Source of the DNA: Phaeobacter sp. G2
Lineage (GTDB): Bacteria > Pseudomonadota > Alphaproteobacteria > Rhodobacterales > Rhodobacteraceae
Length of the DNA: 64,000 nt
Assembly (NCBI GenBank): GCA_025163595.1
Contig: CP104100.1
Span: forward strand, 2,418,001-2,482,000
Direction of reading: 5' to 3'
The notes under the pieces: generated by a model
Seen by the model: the letters and a program-made list of their open reading frames with translations, nothing else
The model's database searches: none
Told to the model about the DNA's origin: nothing
Program-made: the position numbers and the translations under genes
Shown here: in pieces, positions 9,016 to 18,547 of the stretch
Numbering within the stretch: the stretch's first letter is position 1
Layout: each line of letters starts with the position of its first letter

Positions 9016-9858
9016 ATGTACACTCATTTTGAGAGAGATAACCGCACAGAAGAGGAAATCTCGTTTGCGCGCAAAACCATTCTGGAGCAGGCCTGGTGGA
9101 GACCTCGGGTTGTTCAGAACTTTGACATGGCCTTTAGAACCCGGTTGGGAGGGCGGTCTCTAGAGGAAGAAATCACGGTATTGAAGATTGATGAAGTGAA
9201 GGAGGGATTGCGGCATGATCCGTTCAACTTCGATTTGATGGGAGTGATACAAGACTGGATCCGCCTGCAAGGACAAAATGGGTCTTCTGAGATGACGGAG
9301 GCCGAAATGTCTGAATTCAGAAAGCGAATCGAAAAGGACTTTGCGCTGCGCCAGGTTATCGCGGCCCCTTTCTCGGAAGATAATTGGAATACCTTGGGCC
9401 GATTTCAGTTTGACTTTTTCCAGCCAGAAAGCCTGTTTGCGAGCGATCCGTACTACCAAAATGCTGTTGTCTATTCCGGTTTAAGGGGTAGGGCACTCTA
9501 TGGCTACCTTGGCAAAAAGGCTCATCAGTTGCGGATGCTGGAAGACGTGCTGACCCAGGAGGACCATCCCGATATCCTACCGTGGAAAGACTACGCTCGC
9601 TCATTTGACCGCAGTGGCTTGGTGAACTGCCCATTCCTGCGCGCCTATCTTTTGTTGGAGCAGTTCTGTGCGGCAAACAGTGGCCGGGGATATTGCGCAG
9701 AGGAGGATCTTGCATCCTTTGCGCCACAGTTGAAAGTGGCGCAGGCGGATCAAAATTGTGATTATATCAACGGGTTAAGCCCGGAAGAGCTGGCCTTTCA
9801 GCCGGTTGAGGTGGATCTGTCTTATGATCCTCAGGCGCATTGGCCGGCGGTTGAATAA
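9016..9858 (+). CDS. Unrecognised 280-residue protein
   Basis: I do not recognise this protein. It is 280 residues, rich in charged and aromatic residues, mainly helical in appearance, and has no signal peptide or transmembrane segment. There are cysteines near residues 213, 226, 236 and 253 but no clear metal-site spacing. Visible landmarks are RTRLGGRSLEEE, FNFDLMGVIQDW and VVYSGLRGRALYGYLGKKAH. The start follows a GCAGG site by a short gap. Base composition is less GC-rich than its neighbours, which suggests an accessory gene. It stands alone between a divergent small gene and convergent gyrA, behind the palindrome at 8950. Confidence 0.7.
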   Translation: MYTHFERDNRTEEEISFARKTILEQAWWRPRVVQNFDMAFRTRLGGRSLEEEITVLKIDEVKEGLRHDPFNFDLMGVIQDWIRLQGQNGSSEMTEAEMSEFRKRIEKDFALRQVIAAPFSEDNWNTLGRFQFDFFQPESLFASDPYYQNAVVYSGLRGRALYGYLGKKAHQLRMLEDVLTQEDHPDILPWKDYARSFDRSGLVNCPFLRAYLLLEQFCAANSGRGYCAEEDLASFAPQLKVAQADQNCDYINGLSPEELAFQPVEVDLSYDPQAHWPAVE

Positions 9859-9886
9859 CACCGGCCAATGGTTTGTTAATTGACGA

Positions 9887-12634
9887 TTATTCTTCGGTCG
9901 CCACGGCTGCTTCGTCGTCTTCGCCATTTTCGGCGATCCAGGCGACCGAAACCACCTCTTCGCCTTTGCCGGTGTTAAAGACCCGCACGCCGCCAGCAGA
10001 CCGGGAGCGGAAAGAGATGCCATCAACCGGCACCCGAATCGACTGGCCCTTGGAGGTGGCCAGCATGATCTGGTCGCCCAGCTCAACCGGGAAGGTGGCG
10101 ACAATCTCGCCGCCCTTCATGGCGCCAACGCCCTGGCCGCCACGGCCGCTCACCCGGTAGTCATGGGCCGAGGTCAGATTGCCTGCCCCGGGTTTGTTGA
10201 TGGTGACAAGCAGATCATTGGTCGCCAGCATTTGCTGATAGCGCTCCTCAGACAGAACGCCGTCCTCGACCTCTTCCGCGACCTCAGGTGTGACGTCGTC
10301 CTCGGAAATATCCGCGCCAAGCTCAGACCGGAAGCGCTTGATAAAGGCGCTGCGTTCCCAGGGTTCGGCGTCAAAGTGGCGGATCACCGACATAGATACA
10401 ACTTCAGCCCCATCGCCGAGTTTGATACCACGCACCCCTACAGAATTACGGCTGTTAAAGACCCGCACGTCTGTGGTGGGGAAACGGATCGCCCGCCCAG
10501 TGCTGGTGACCAGCATCACATCGTCCTCTTCTGAGCAGATGCGGGCGTTGATCAGCTTGGTGTCGGCATGCTCATCCTCGAACTTCATCGCAATCTTGCC
10601 GTTGGCTTTCACATTTGTGAAGTCCGACAGCCGGTTGCGGCGCACAGTTCCGGCTGAGGTGGCAAAGATGATCTGCAGATCTGCCCATTCCTCATCGGGG
10701 CGATCTACCGGCATGATTGCTGCAATCGACACCCCAACCGGGATCGGCAGGATATTGACGATGGCCTTGCCTTTGGAGGTGCGTCCGCCCTGTGGCAAGC
10801 GCCAGGTTTTGAGCTTGTAAACCATGCCATCGGTGGTGAAGAACAACAGCTGGGTATGGGTATTGGCGACAAAGAGGTTGGTAACAACATCCTCTTCTTT
10901 GGTCTGCATCCCCGAAATGCCCTTGCCGCCACGCTTTTGGGCGCGGAAATCCCCCAATGGCGTACGCTTGATGTAGCCGCCAGAGGTGATGGTGACCACC
11001 ATGTCTTCGCGCTCGATCAGGTCTTCGTCGTCCATATCACCGGACCAATCGACGATCTCGGTGCGACGTGGCACGGCAAACTGTTCGCGTACTTCATGCA
11101 GCTCATCGCAGATGATCCCCATGATCCGTTCCCGCGAGGACAGAATTTCAAGGTATTCCTTGATCTTGCTTGCCAGGTCTTCCAGCTCATCGGTGACTTC
11201 TTTGACGCCGATCTGGGTCAGACGTTGCAGGCGCAGTTCCAAAATGGCGCGGGCCTGGGTTTCTGACAGGTTGTAAGTACCATCTTCGTTGGCGGTATGG
11301 GTCGGATCATCAATTAGCGCGATATATTGCAGGATTGGCTGGGCGGGCCAGCGCCGTGTCATCAGCTTTAGACGGGCTTCGGCAGCATCAGCGGATTGGC
11401 GGATGGTGGCGACGATCTCGTCGATATTGGTGACGGCCACGGCCAGACCACACAGCACATGGCTGCGCTCGCGGGCCTTGCGCAGCAGGTAGGCGGTGCG
11501 GCGCGCCACCACATCTTCGCGGAAATCAATGAAAGAGGTGAGGAACCGGCGCAGAGTCAGCTGTTCGGGGCGACCACCATTCAGAGCCAGCATGTTGCAG
11601 CCAAAATAGGTCTGCATCGGGGTGAAACGGAACAGCTGGTTCAGCACCACCTCGGGCGTCGCATCGCGTTTCAGCTCGACCACCACGCGCACGCCGTTAC
11701 GGTCGGATTCATCCTGTACGTGGGCGACGCCTTCGATTTTCTTGTCGCGCACCTGTTCGGCAATTTTTTCAATCATCGCCGCCTTGTTGACCTGGTATGG
11801 CACCTCATCAATCACGATGGCGTAGCGGTCCTTGCGGATCTCTTCGACGCGGGTTTTGGAGCGGATGATAACGCTGCCGCGCCCCTCCAGGTAGGCTTTG
11901 CGCGCGCCTGACCGCCCCAGCATGATCGCACCCGTGGGGAAATCGGGGCCGGGGACATAGTCAATCAGCTGTTCGCTGGTGAGATCCGGATTGTCGATCA
12001 ACGCCAGGGTGGCATCAATCACTTCGCCCAGGTTATGGGGCGGGATATTGGTGGCCATACCCACGGCAATACCGCCGGCCCCATTGACCAGCATGTTTGG
12101 AAAACGTGCAGGCAGAACGGTGGGTTCTTTGTCTTTGCCGTCGTAGTTATCCTGGAAATCGACCGTCTCTTTTTCGATATCCGACAGCATAAAGGCCGCA
12201 GGCTTATCCATACGCACTTCGGTATAGCGCATAGCCGCCGCGTTATCGCCATCCATCGAGCCAAAGTTGCCCTGACCATCCAAAAGCGGCAGCGACATGG
12301 AGAAATCCTGCGCCATCCGAACCAAGGCATCATAGATCGCGCTGTCACCGTGCGGGTGGTATTTACCCATGACATCGCCCACAGGACGGGCAGATTTGCG
12401 ATAGCTCTTGTCATGGGTATTGCCGGTCTCATGCATGGCATAAAGAATACGGCGATGCACCGGTTTCAACCCATCGCGCAGGTCGGGAATGGCCCGGCTG
12501 ACGATGACGGACATGGCGTAGTCGAGATAGGAGGTCTTCATCTCCGCTTCGATGGAGACCGAGGGACCATCATAAGTGGCGCGCTGAGGAAGGTTTTCTT
12601 CTGCGTTTTCAGGAGTTTCCGGCGTATCTGTCAC
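9887..12634 (-). CDS. gyrA: DNA gyrase subunit A
   Basis: Catalytic breakage-reunion subunit of DNA gyrase, 915 residues. The catalytic tyrosine is Tyr137 in AAMRYTE. The quinolone-contact positions equivalent to E. coli Ser83 and Asp87 are Ser98 and Asp102 ([10 protein letters not shown]), so the sequence predicts a susceptible-type enzyme. The GyrA box QKRGGKG, needed for wrapping DNA and supercoiling, is present before the C-terminal beta-pinwheel, which separates it from ParC. The C terminus is acidic ([14 protein letters not shown]). The gene is transcribed alone and faces the gene at 9016 convergently with only 28 bp between them. Confidence 0.98.
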   Translation of the reverse strand: MTDTPETPENAEENLPQRATYDGPSVSIEAEMKTSYLDYAMSVIVSRAIPDLRDGLKPVHRRILYAMHETGNTHDKSYRKSARPVGDVMGKYHPHGDSAIYDALVRMAQDFSMSLPLLDGQGNFGSMDGDNAAAMRYTEVRMDKPAAFMLSDIEKETVDFQDNYDGKDKEPTVLPARFPNMLVNGAGGIAVGMATNIPPHNLGEVIDATLALIDNPDLTSEQLIDYVPGPDFPTGAIMLGRSGARKAYLEGRGSVIIRSKTRVEEIRKDRYAIVIDEVPYQVNKAAMIEKIAEQVRDKKIEGVAHVQDESDRNGVRVVVELKRDATPEVVLNQLFRFTPMQTYFGCNMLALNGGRPEQLTLRRFLTSFIDFREDVVARRTAYLLRKARERSHVLCGLAVAVTNIDEIVATIRQSADAAEARLKLMTRRWPAQPILQYIALIDDPTHTANEDGTYNLSETQARAILELRLQRLTQIGVKEVTDELEDLASKIKEYLEILSSRERIMGIICDELHEVREQFAVPRRTEIVDWSGDMDDEDLIEREDMVVTITSGGYIKRTPLGDFRAQKRGGKGISGMQTKEEDVVTNLFVANTHTQLLFFTTDGMVYKLKTWRLPQGGRTSKGKAIVNILPIPVGVSIAAIMPVDRPDEEWADLQIIFATSAGTVRRNRLSDFTNVKANGKIAMKFEDEHADTKLINARICSEEDDVMLVTSTGRAIRFPTTDVRVFNSRNSVGVRGIKLGDGAEVVSMSVIRHFDAEPWERSAFIKRFRSELGADISEDDVTPEVAEEVEDGVLSEERYQQMLATNDLLVTINKPGAGNLTSAHDYRVSGRGGQGVGAMKGGEIVATFPVELGDQIMLATSKGQSIRVPVDGISFRSRSAGGVRVFNTGKGEEVVSVAWIAENGEDDEAAVATEE

Positions 12635-12723
12635 GTTTGCTGCCCGTTCTTTTCTATGGGTCTATATCTTGTTGGTGCACCCTATCAGAGAGCGCACATA
12701 GGGCGCAAGCTAACTGCCGGTTC

Positions 12724-12756
12724 TGCACTGGCATTGTACTGGCTTTGTACTGGTTT
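12724..12756. repeat. Three tandem 11-bp repeats upstream of gyrA and usg
   Basis: TGCACTGGCAT, TGTACTGGCTT and TGTACTGGTTT stand head to tail in the 228-bp divergent region between gyrA and usg. The period is about one helical turn, so all copies face the same side of the DNA. Apart from this I see nothing else defined in the spacer. Confidence 0.6.
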
Positions 12757-12862
12757 TGCGGGGTTTTTGAGGGAGTTTGTGCGGATGAAATCAGGATTTG
12801 CACGTGGTTAACCTGTTTCGGGCTAGTCTATATCTTGGGGGGCTTTCAAAAGGAGGCCGCAG

Positions 12863-13132
12863 ATGGAGATGAACAGTACCGAAATGATGCTCAAGGGCTA
12901 TGGGTTGACCACTGCCGAGTTCACCTACCACATGCCCGATCACGCCCATGTTCTGAACACCTATGTCTGGCAGGACTACGACTTAGCGCCGGACCATGAG
13001 CGCCTGTTCAAATTTATCGAATTTTGGCAGCGCGAGCTGGACGGGCCGTTGCATTCGGTGCGGTTCAGTCATCGCAAGATGATCAGCCCGGGTGAGTGGC
13101 GCAATGTCAAAGGTATCTTGAACCTGCACTAG
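12863..13132 (+). CDS. usg: Usg family protein
   Basis: Small protein of 89 residues of the alphaproteobacterial Usg family, named from its place upstream of a tryptophan synthesis gene in some species; its biochemical role is unknown. Recognisable segments are MLKGYGLTTAEFTYHMPDH, WQDYDLAPDHERLFKFIEFW and VRFSHRKMISPGEWRNV. A consensus AGGAGG lies 8 bases before the ATG. It is monocistronic here, divergent from gyrA and convergent with the radical SAM gene; no trp gene is present in the window. Confidence 0.9.
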   Translation: MEMNSTEMMLKGYGLTTAEFTYHMPDHAHVLNTYVWQDYDLAPDHERLFKFIEFWQRELDGPLHSVRFSHRKMISPGEWRNVKGILNLH

Positions 13133-13197
13133 CAGAGGGCGGTCCGCTGGTGCTGCTACCTAGGCGGGCCACTGGCCTGTCGTTGCTCAGGCACCTG

Positions 13198-14151
13198 TCA
13201 GGCGGAACAGCTGGCGCCGCCCAGTACGCAAAACTTGGCGCAATGGGCGTGGTTCAACCGTACCGGCGCCTCGGCTTCGGCCAGCGTCGCGCCCAGTTCG
13301 AACTCTGGCGCATAGGGCAGCAGGGTACAGGCGAGCACCACTGGGGTCTCGGCGCCTTTGCGTTTGACCACCATGCGGGAGGAAGCACACATCACGTCAT
13401 TGGGGGATTTATCCAGAATGCCCCAGCAGGCTGTGGTGATTTCCGGCACCTCGACGTTTTCGTCCATTTCGGGAAACAGCACCGTGGCGCCCGGGTTCTG
13501 AGCGTCAATGTCAAATCCGTGTGTCTGATAGAGCGCTGCAAAACCGGCACGGCTATCCGCCTCGCTTTCGCCCCACAGGCTGCGACCTGCCACGGCCATT
13601 TTGATGCCCATATCCCGCAACCAGCACATGCCTTTGATGGTCTTGGCAAAACTGCCGGACCCGCGCTCTTCATCGTGATGCTGGGCAGAGAAATGATCCA
13701 GCGACACCCGCAGTGTCATCTTGCCGGGGTAGGCGGCTTCCAGCTCCTGCAGCCCGGCACGCATCGATTTGCGCATCATCGGCAGCATAGCATTGGTCAG
13801 GATCAAAACCTCAAACCCCCGCGCCAGGGCGGTTTTGGTCATGGCGATCATCTGCGGGTTCATAAATGGCTCACCGCCGGTAAACCCGATCTCGCGGATC
13901 GGCCAGGCGCGCTCAGCTATTTGATCGAGATACTGCCCCACCTCGGCTTCGCTGAGATAGACCAGGGCATCATTGGTGGGTGAGCTGAGGATATAGCAGT
14001 TCTCACACTCGATATTGCACAGGGTACCGGTGTTGAACCACAGGGTTTCAGGATTGCTCAGCGCGACGGAGGCGCGTTCGGACCCATCCGCTGTCACCTG
14101 ACTGTCTTTGAATTTCCCGATATTGGCGGTTGGGCTGGTTAGATCTTTCAC
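13198..14151 (-). CDS. Radical SAM protein
   Basis: Radical S-adenosylmethionine enzyme of 317 residues. The [4Fe-4S] cluster motif C-x3-C-x2-C is at Cys45, Cys49 and Cys52 (CNIECENC), followed by the GGEP motif (FTGGEPFMNP) and a strand LRVSLDHF typical of the barrel. A C-terminal cysteine group (CAKFCVLGGASC) may bind a second cluster. The substrate is unknown: there is no small precursor peptide or partner enzyme next to it. The start at 14151 is the first plausible one; the reading frame that runs further upstream overlaps the zwf leader. Confidence 0.85.
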   Translation of the reverse strand: MKDLTSPTANIGKFKDSQVTADGSERASVALSNPETLWFNTGTLCNIECENCYILSSPTNDALVYLSEAEVGQYLDQIAERAWPIREIGFTGGEPFMNPQMIAMTKTALARGFEVLILTNAMLPMMRKSMRAGLQELEAAYPGKMTLRVSLDHFSAQHHDEERGSGSFAKTIKGMCWLRDMGIKMAVAGRSLWGESEADSRAGFAALYQTHGFDIDAQNPGATVLFPEMDENVEVPEITTACWGILDKSPNDVMCASSRMVVKRKGAETPVVLACTLLPYAPEFELGATLAEAEAPVRLNHAHCAKFCVLGGASCSA

Positions 14152-14297
14152 ACTTAAGCACCCTCGGACAGTTTCTTTCGCTGGAAGCTAGCTTATAATG
14201 GTGGAAAATGAAAAGCCGCCACAGGTCTTTATGACAGGGAAGTGATGGTGCGCCCCCGGAACCGGCACAGTGTCGCTGCAGGAAGTTGGAAAACAAG

Positions 14298-15776
14298 ATG
14301 GTATCTCGTGTCATTCCGGTCGACCCTTTTGACCTGGTGGTGTTTGGAGCAACAGGCGATTTGGCCCGACGCAAGATTTTGCCGGCCCTGTTTCGCAGGT
14401 TCTGCGCCGGGCAAATCCCTGATGGTACCCGGATTATTGGCGCCGCACGATCAGAGTATTCGATTGCCGAGTATCGCGACAAGCTGGCGGCGGACCTGAA
14501 GAAGAACACCAATGATGCGCTCTGTGACGCCAATGTTCTTGCAGCGTTTTTACAGCTGGTGACCTATGTGCCGCTGGATGGGAGCGCAGAGACCGGCTGG
14601 CCTGCGCTCTGTGAGCGCCTGTCTGGGCGCGGCGGGGACGAGCGGGTGCAGGTGTTCTATTTCTCGGTTGGCCCGGCGCTGTTTGAACCCCTGGCAGAGC
14701 GTCTGCACAGCTATGGTTTGACCAGTGCCGCGACCCGTATTGTGGTGGAAAAGCCCTTTGGCCACGATCTGGCCTCGGCGCGGGATCTGAACCGGACCCT
14801 GGCCAGCCATTTTGACGAGGGGCAGATTTACCGGATCGATCACTATCTGGGCAAGGAAACGGTGCAAAACCTGATGGCGGTGCGGTTTGGCAATATGTTG
14901 TTCGAGCCGCTTTGGAACAGCCAGTATGTTGATCACATTCAGATCACCGTGGCGGAAACCGTCGGGGTGTTGGGGCGCGAAGATTACTATGAACGTGCCG
15001 GCGCGATGCGGGACATGACGCAGAATCATCTGATGCAGCTTCTGTGCCTGATCGCCATGGAGCCGCCGGCAAAGTTTGATCCCGACGCCGTCCGCGACGA
15101 AAAGCTCAAAGTGATCCGTGCCCTGGATCCGGTGGAGCCCTATCACATCGTGCGTGGACAATATGCGCCCGCTCCGGGGGCGGTTGGGCGCGATTTGAAT
15201 TACCGTGAAACCGTTGGCAATCAACGCAGTAGCACCGAAAGCTATATCGCGCTCAAGACCCATATCAGCAATTGGCGTTGGGCCGGGACGCCGTTCTACC
15301 TGCGCACGGGAAAGCGGCTCAAGGCGCGTTCCTCGGTGATCAATGTGATGTTCAAGGATGCGCCGCATTCCATTTTTGGCGAAGAGGCCGGGCGCCATGC
15401 CAACCATCTGAAAATCCGCCTGCAACCCAATGAGGGCATCACCCTGAGCGTCACCATCAAAGAGCCGGGACCGGGGGGGATGCGCCTGATGGATGTACCG
15501 CTGGATATGAGCTTTGCTGAGGCCTTGGGGCCGGAGGGGAGCGAGCCTGCGGATGCCTATGAGCGGCTGATTATGGATGTGGTGCGCGGCAACCAGACGC
15601 TGTTTATGCGCGGCGATGAGGTCGAAGCTGCCTGGGGCTGGACTGATCCGATTATTGCCGGTTGGCAGGCGCGGGGGGATGTTCCCAAACCTTATGAAAG
15701 TGGCAGTGCAGGACCTGGAGATGCGGATCTGTTATTGCGTCGCGATCAACGTGAGTGGAGAGGGATAAACCCATGA
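14298..15776 (+). CDS. zwf: Glucose-6-phosphate 1-dehydrogenase
   Basis: Oxidises glucose 6-phosphate to 6-phosphogluconolactone with NADP+, entering the pentose phosphate and Entner-Doudoroff routes. About 492 residues. The nucleotide fold opens with [18 protein letters not shown] and the active-site signature RIDHYLGKE, with its catalytic His and Lys, is intact. I prefer the ATG at 14298 over an in-frame TTG at 14286; both follow the AGGAAG region. The stop overlaps the pgl start by 4 bp (ATGA), so the two enzymes of consecutive steps are co-translated. Confidence 0.97.
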   Translation: MVSRVIPVDPFDLVVFGATGDLARRKILPALFRRFCAGQIPDGTRIIGAARSEYSIAEYRDKLAADLKKNTNDALCDANVLAAFLQLVTYVPLDGSAETGWPALCERLSGRGGDERVQVFYFSVGPALFEPLAERLHSYGLTSAATRIVVEKPFGHDLASARDLNRTLASHFDEGQIYRIDHYLGKETVQNLMAVRFGNMLFEPLWNSQYVDHIQITVAETVGVLGREDYYERAGAMRDMTQNHLMQLLCLIAMEPPAKFDPDAVRDEKLKVIRALDPVEPYHIVRGQYAPAPGAVGRDLNYRETVGNQRSSTESYIALKTHISNWRWAGTPFYLRTGKRLKARSSVINVMFKDAPHSIFGEEAGRHANHLKIRLQPNEGITLSVTIKEPGPGGMRLMDVPLDMSFAEALGPEGSEPADAYERLIMDVVRGNQTLFMRGDEVEAAWGWTDPIIAGWQARGDVPKPYESGSAGPGDADLLLRRDQREWRGINP

Positions 15777-16444
15777 ATATTAGCGAATATCCAGACCGTG
15801 ACATGTTGGCAATTGATGTGGCCAACGCGATCGCCGGAGATCTGAAAATGCATCTTCTGCATCACGATATCGCTGCGCTTGCTGTGGCGGGCGGAACCTC
15901 ACCGGCGCCGATTTTTGACGATCTTTGCGCCGCCGATCTGGACTGGAAGCGGGTCAATGTCATGGCCACGGATGAACGCTGGGTGGCACTGGAAAGTGAC
16001 CGCTCCAATGCCCGTCTGATCCGCGAACGTTTGCTGACGGACCGGGCTTCGGCGGCGCATTTCCTGCCCTTTCATGTCCCCGCCAGAGAGCCCGAAGAGG
16101 TTCTGGCGGAGGTTGAAGCCCAGATTGCCCCCAACCTGCCGCTTTCGGTTGTGTTGCTGGGGATGGGAGAGGACATGCATTCCGCCTCGCTGTTTCCCGG
16201 CGTAGAAGGGTTGGAACAGGCCTTGGCCGCTGATGCGCCAATCCTGTGCGTGCTGCGCCCTGACAGCCAGCCAGAACCCCGCGTCAGCCTGTCAGCCCCA
16301 GTGTTGAACGGAGCGCTGTCCAAACATCTGGTAATCTACGGGGAGGCCAAGAGACGGGCGCTGGAGAAGGCGCTTTCGCTGCCGCCTGAACAGGCCCCAA
16401 TTCAAGCGGTCTTGACCGAAATGAGGGTGCACTGGGCGCCGTAG
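15773..16444 (+). CDS. pgl: 6-phosphogluconolactonase
   Basis: Hydrolyses 6-phosphogluconolactone made by Zwf. About 223 residues of the NagB-like fold with the family motifs AVAGGTSPAPIFDDL, VMATDERWV and LGMGEDMHSASLFPG. The usual GxGxDGHxAS signature reads GMGEDMHSAS, one of the accepted variants in alphaproteobacteria. The ATG at 15773 overlaps the zwf stop by 4 bp and follows GGAGAGGG; an upstream GTG at 15755 is less likely. No edd or eda gene follows, so the operon here is just zwf-pgl. Confidence 0.93.
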   Translation: MNISEYPDRDMLAIDVANAIAGDLKMHLLHHDIAALAVAGGTSPAPIFDDLCAADLDWKRVNVMATDERWVALESDRSNARLIRERLLTDRASAAHFLPFHVPAREPEEVLAEVEAQIAPNLPLSVVLLGMGEDMHSASLFPGVEGLEQALAADAPILCVLRPDSQPEPRVSLSAPVLNGALSKHLVIYGEAKRRALEKALSLPPEQAPIQAVLTEMRVHWAP

Positions 16445-16479
16445 AAATAGCCGCCCCTTCTAGACCATGCCTCTGCAGA

Positions 16480-16959
16480 CTATCTCCCTGCAGGGGCTGC
16501 TCCATCCAGGCTGACAAACTGCTGCTTCAAGCTGTCGGGGAGCGGGTACCCGGCGCTGCCATCGGGGCTGCGCAGCACCATGACCGCCTCAAGGCTTGCC
16601 CGCAGCCCATCGGACCAGATCTGTTGTTCCATGACATATGAGCTGTTGCGAAACGAGACGCAGCGTGCGGTGGTAATATAGGGCTCATCCAGCACCATTT
16701 CCCGCATGTAGTGCACATTGGCATTGCGCAAGACGGTGCGCGGCGCTGGCCCGCCTTCAAAATGCTTGGCGCAGAACTTGTCGAAGTAGGTGACACGGGC
16801 GGTTTCAAACCAGCCCAAGTAGGCCTTGTTGTTGACGTGACGCAGTATATCGAGCTCGGAAAATCGAACCCGATCGGCCAGGGCCATTGGCTTAGGCTGG
16901 TCCAGCCCCTGCGCGCGTTGTTCATCCGCGCTGAGCGGTGTGAGAAATCGTAAATCCAT
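16480..16959 (-). CDS. Acyl-CoA thioesterase (hot-dog fold)
   Basis: Protein of 159 residues of the 4-hydroxybenzoyl-CoA thioesterase-type hot-dog family. The signature around the central helix is clear: RVRFSELDILRHVNNKAYLGWFETARVTYFD, with the catalytic Asp region SELDILRHVNN. The C-terminal half continues the fold (YITTARCVSFRNSSYVMEQQIW). It hydrolyses an acyl-CoA thioester; the physiological substrate is unknown. It is convergent with pgl, 36 bp apart, and seems to be transcribed alone. Confidence 0.85.
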   Translation of the reverse strand: MDLRFLTPLSADEQRAQGLDQPKPMALADRVRFSELDILRHVNNKAYLGWFETARVTYFDKFCAKHFEGGPAPRTVLRNANVHYMREMVLDEPYITTARCVSFRNSSYVMEQQIWSDGLRASLEAVMVLRSPDGSAGYPLPDSLKQQFVSLDGAAPAGR

Positions 16960-17146
16960 ACCCCTGCGCTAAACCGCCCAAGGCACAAAAGGCAAGAGAC
17001 CTGTTTCGTGCCGCCGCGTCGCCGGCGTCTTGAAATGGCCCGTTTTCAGCGGTGTCGGAGGAGGGGCAGAACAGCTAACGGGGAGCCAGCAACACCGGCG
17101 CGTAAAGGTGCGGCGGTCAGGTGAAAGCCAAGCATTGGATAATTTA

Positions 17147-17220
17147 TGGAGCGGGTAACGAGAATCGAACTCGTAACTAAAGCTTGGGAAGCTGCCGTGA
17201 TACCTTTTCACCATACCCGC
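17147..17220 (-). tRNA. tRNA-Gly (CCC)
   Basis: On the minus strand the 74-base segment folds as a cloverleaf: acceptor GCGGGTA pairs with TACCCGC, the anticodon loop is TTCCCAA (anticodon CCC), and the T arm contains GTTCGATTC. The CCA end is encoded (TCCA at 17150-17147). Anticodon stem pairing is imperfect on its lower half. Confidence 0.93.
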
Positions 17221-17264
17221 CCTTGGGGCCTTGCTACCCAATGCCAAGGGTGAGGTCAATATGC

Positions 17265-18479
17265 TCAAACCGGGTTTTCGGGGTCCTCTTTTGGTGGGGT
17301 GAAGCTGCGGAGGTTTTTTGGGTTGTAGCGCAAAGCAGGATCGGCGCGGCGCATGAAGGCGGAGGGGTGAATATGGGCGTCGTCGGGGATATGGCGATAC
17401 TGGGCCAGTGGCAGGTAATAGCCAAGAAGACCCTTTTGAGCGGGCCAATTGCTGCGGCGCACCAGGCGGGGGAAAAGTTCCAGAATTGGCCAGAGTTTGC
17501 GTAGTTTCATCTGACTGTGCAATGGGGCGTTGGCGCTGGGGTGTGAGACTTTTAGGTTCATGCGCTCAGTCACTTTGTCCTTTTTGCCAAGCACATAGCG
17601 GTCATAGTACTGCTCACGAAACTCGAGACTGTCGACGCTGAGCGCGTCAAGCTCCTGTCGCATCCATTGCATGGTTTGTTTGGCCAGCCCGGCCTCTGCT
17701 TCTGGCACACTGCCTGCGACATCGGTATGGGTGCCGGGAAACCAGACCTGTTTTACATCCTGAGGGTCCGGGTTCTTTTTGCTGAGAAACCGGGTGCCGT
17801 GATACTCTTGCCCTTCTTGCCACATCTGTTGGCGGAAAAAGCAGCGGGTCTCATCAATTGAAAGCACATGGCGCACGGCTTTGACTGATGGGTTTTCGTC
17901 GACGCTGGAGTGGGTGCCGAATTCGATAAACGTGTCTTTTTGCAGCCGAATGCGGATCATTGAACTGACCGTATCCCAAAGCCCCAGAAACCGGATGGGA
18001 ACCCGGCGCAGGTGGAAAAACTGCTCAGATATCCGCAACGGAGCGAACTGTTCATTGGGCCCATCCTGGCGCAGTTTTCGCCAGGCTTTGAATACCGGAC
18101 CGATCAGGTGCAGCTCATGCGGGGCGACGAGGCCGAAATCGTTGATAAAACCAGCAAGAACGCGCGCGGTATAGGCCCCGCGTGAATAGCCAAAAAAGTA
18201 GAGCCTGTCGCCTTCGCGGTAGTTTTCGCACAGGAAGGAATAGGCATGCAGCACATTGGCATGCAGCCCCCAGCCAAAGGCCAGGCCTGCCACCAGTTTG
18301 GTTTTGGCAAACAGGCTTTCGGCAAAGGGGCGGGTCGAAAGCGTGCCAACGCCCGGTTCATAATAGACAAGTTGATTTTCGTTGTGTTTCAGGCACTTGT
18401 AGAGCCGCAGAATATTGCTTTCGTTCTGTTCGACCTCGTTTCCGGTACCATCCAGGCAGATAATCAATTTGCGTGACAT
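17265..18479 (-). CDS. DUF2235 alpha/beta-hydrolase-type protein
   Basis: Protein of 404 residues of the DUF2235 family, whose fold is shared with Tle1-type phospholipases. It opens KLIICLDGTGNEVEQNESN, has the nucleophile elbow FFGYSRGAYTARVLAGFI and a later VWFPGTHTDVAGS segment, which carry the expected Ser, Asp and His. No secretion system or immunity gene is nearby, so a type VI effector role is not supported; a housekeeping lipid or carbohydrate hydrolase is equally possible. The ATG at 18479 is preceded directly by a hairpin and T run that includes the only Shine-Dalgarno-like sequence. It lies 68 bp downstream of the RACo-type gene on the same strand. Confidence 0.82.
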   Translation of the reverse strand: MSRKLIICLDGTGNEVEQNESNILRLYKCLKHNENQLVYYEPGVGTLSTRPFAESLFAKTKLVAGLAFGWGLHANVLHAYSFLCENYREGDRLYFFGYSRGAYTARVLAGFINDFGLVAPHELHLIGPVFKAWRKLRQDGPNEQFAPLRISEQFFHLRRVPIRFLGLWDTVSSMIRIRLQKDTFIEFGTHSSVDENPSVKAVRHVLSIDETRCFFRQQMWQEGQEYHGTRFLSKKNPDPQDVKQVWFPGTHTDVAGSVPEAEAGLAKQTMQWMRQELDALSVDSLEFREQYYDRYVLGKKDKVTERMNLKVSHPSANAPLHSQMKLRKLWPILELFPRLVRRSNWPAQKGLLGYYLPLAQYRHIPDDAHIHPSAFMRRADPALRYNPKNLRSFTPPKEDPENPV

Positions 18480-18480
18480 G

Positions 18481-18511
18481 AAAAAACTTTCCGAGAAAAA
18501 TCCCCGGAAAG
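18481..18511 (-). terminator. Terminator-like hairpin abutting a start codon
   Basis: On the minus strand CTTTCCG (18511-18505) pairs with CGGAAAG (18493-18487), followed by six T and then, after one base, the ATG of the DUF2235 gene. It can terminate the upstream RACo transcript. It also holds the only GGAAAG available as Shine-Dalgarno for the downstream gene. Confidence 0.6.
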
Positions 18512-18547
18512 CTATCATCTTTCAGGCTTTTGAACAACCTTGACGTG

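Noticed and set aside
12863..14151. RiPP system with Usg as precursor and the radical SAM enzyme as modifier
   Set aside because: Usg is a widespread conserved family, convergent with the radical SAM gene, and has no leader/core features; no peptidase or exporter is near.
17265..18479. Type VI secretion lipase effector
   Set aside because: No tss, vgrG, PAAR or immunity gene is close; the DUF2235 fold alone does not show this role.
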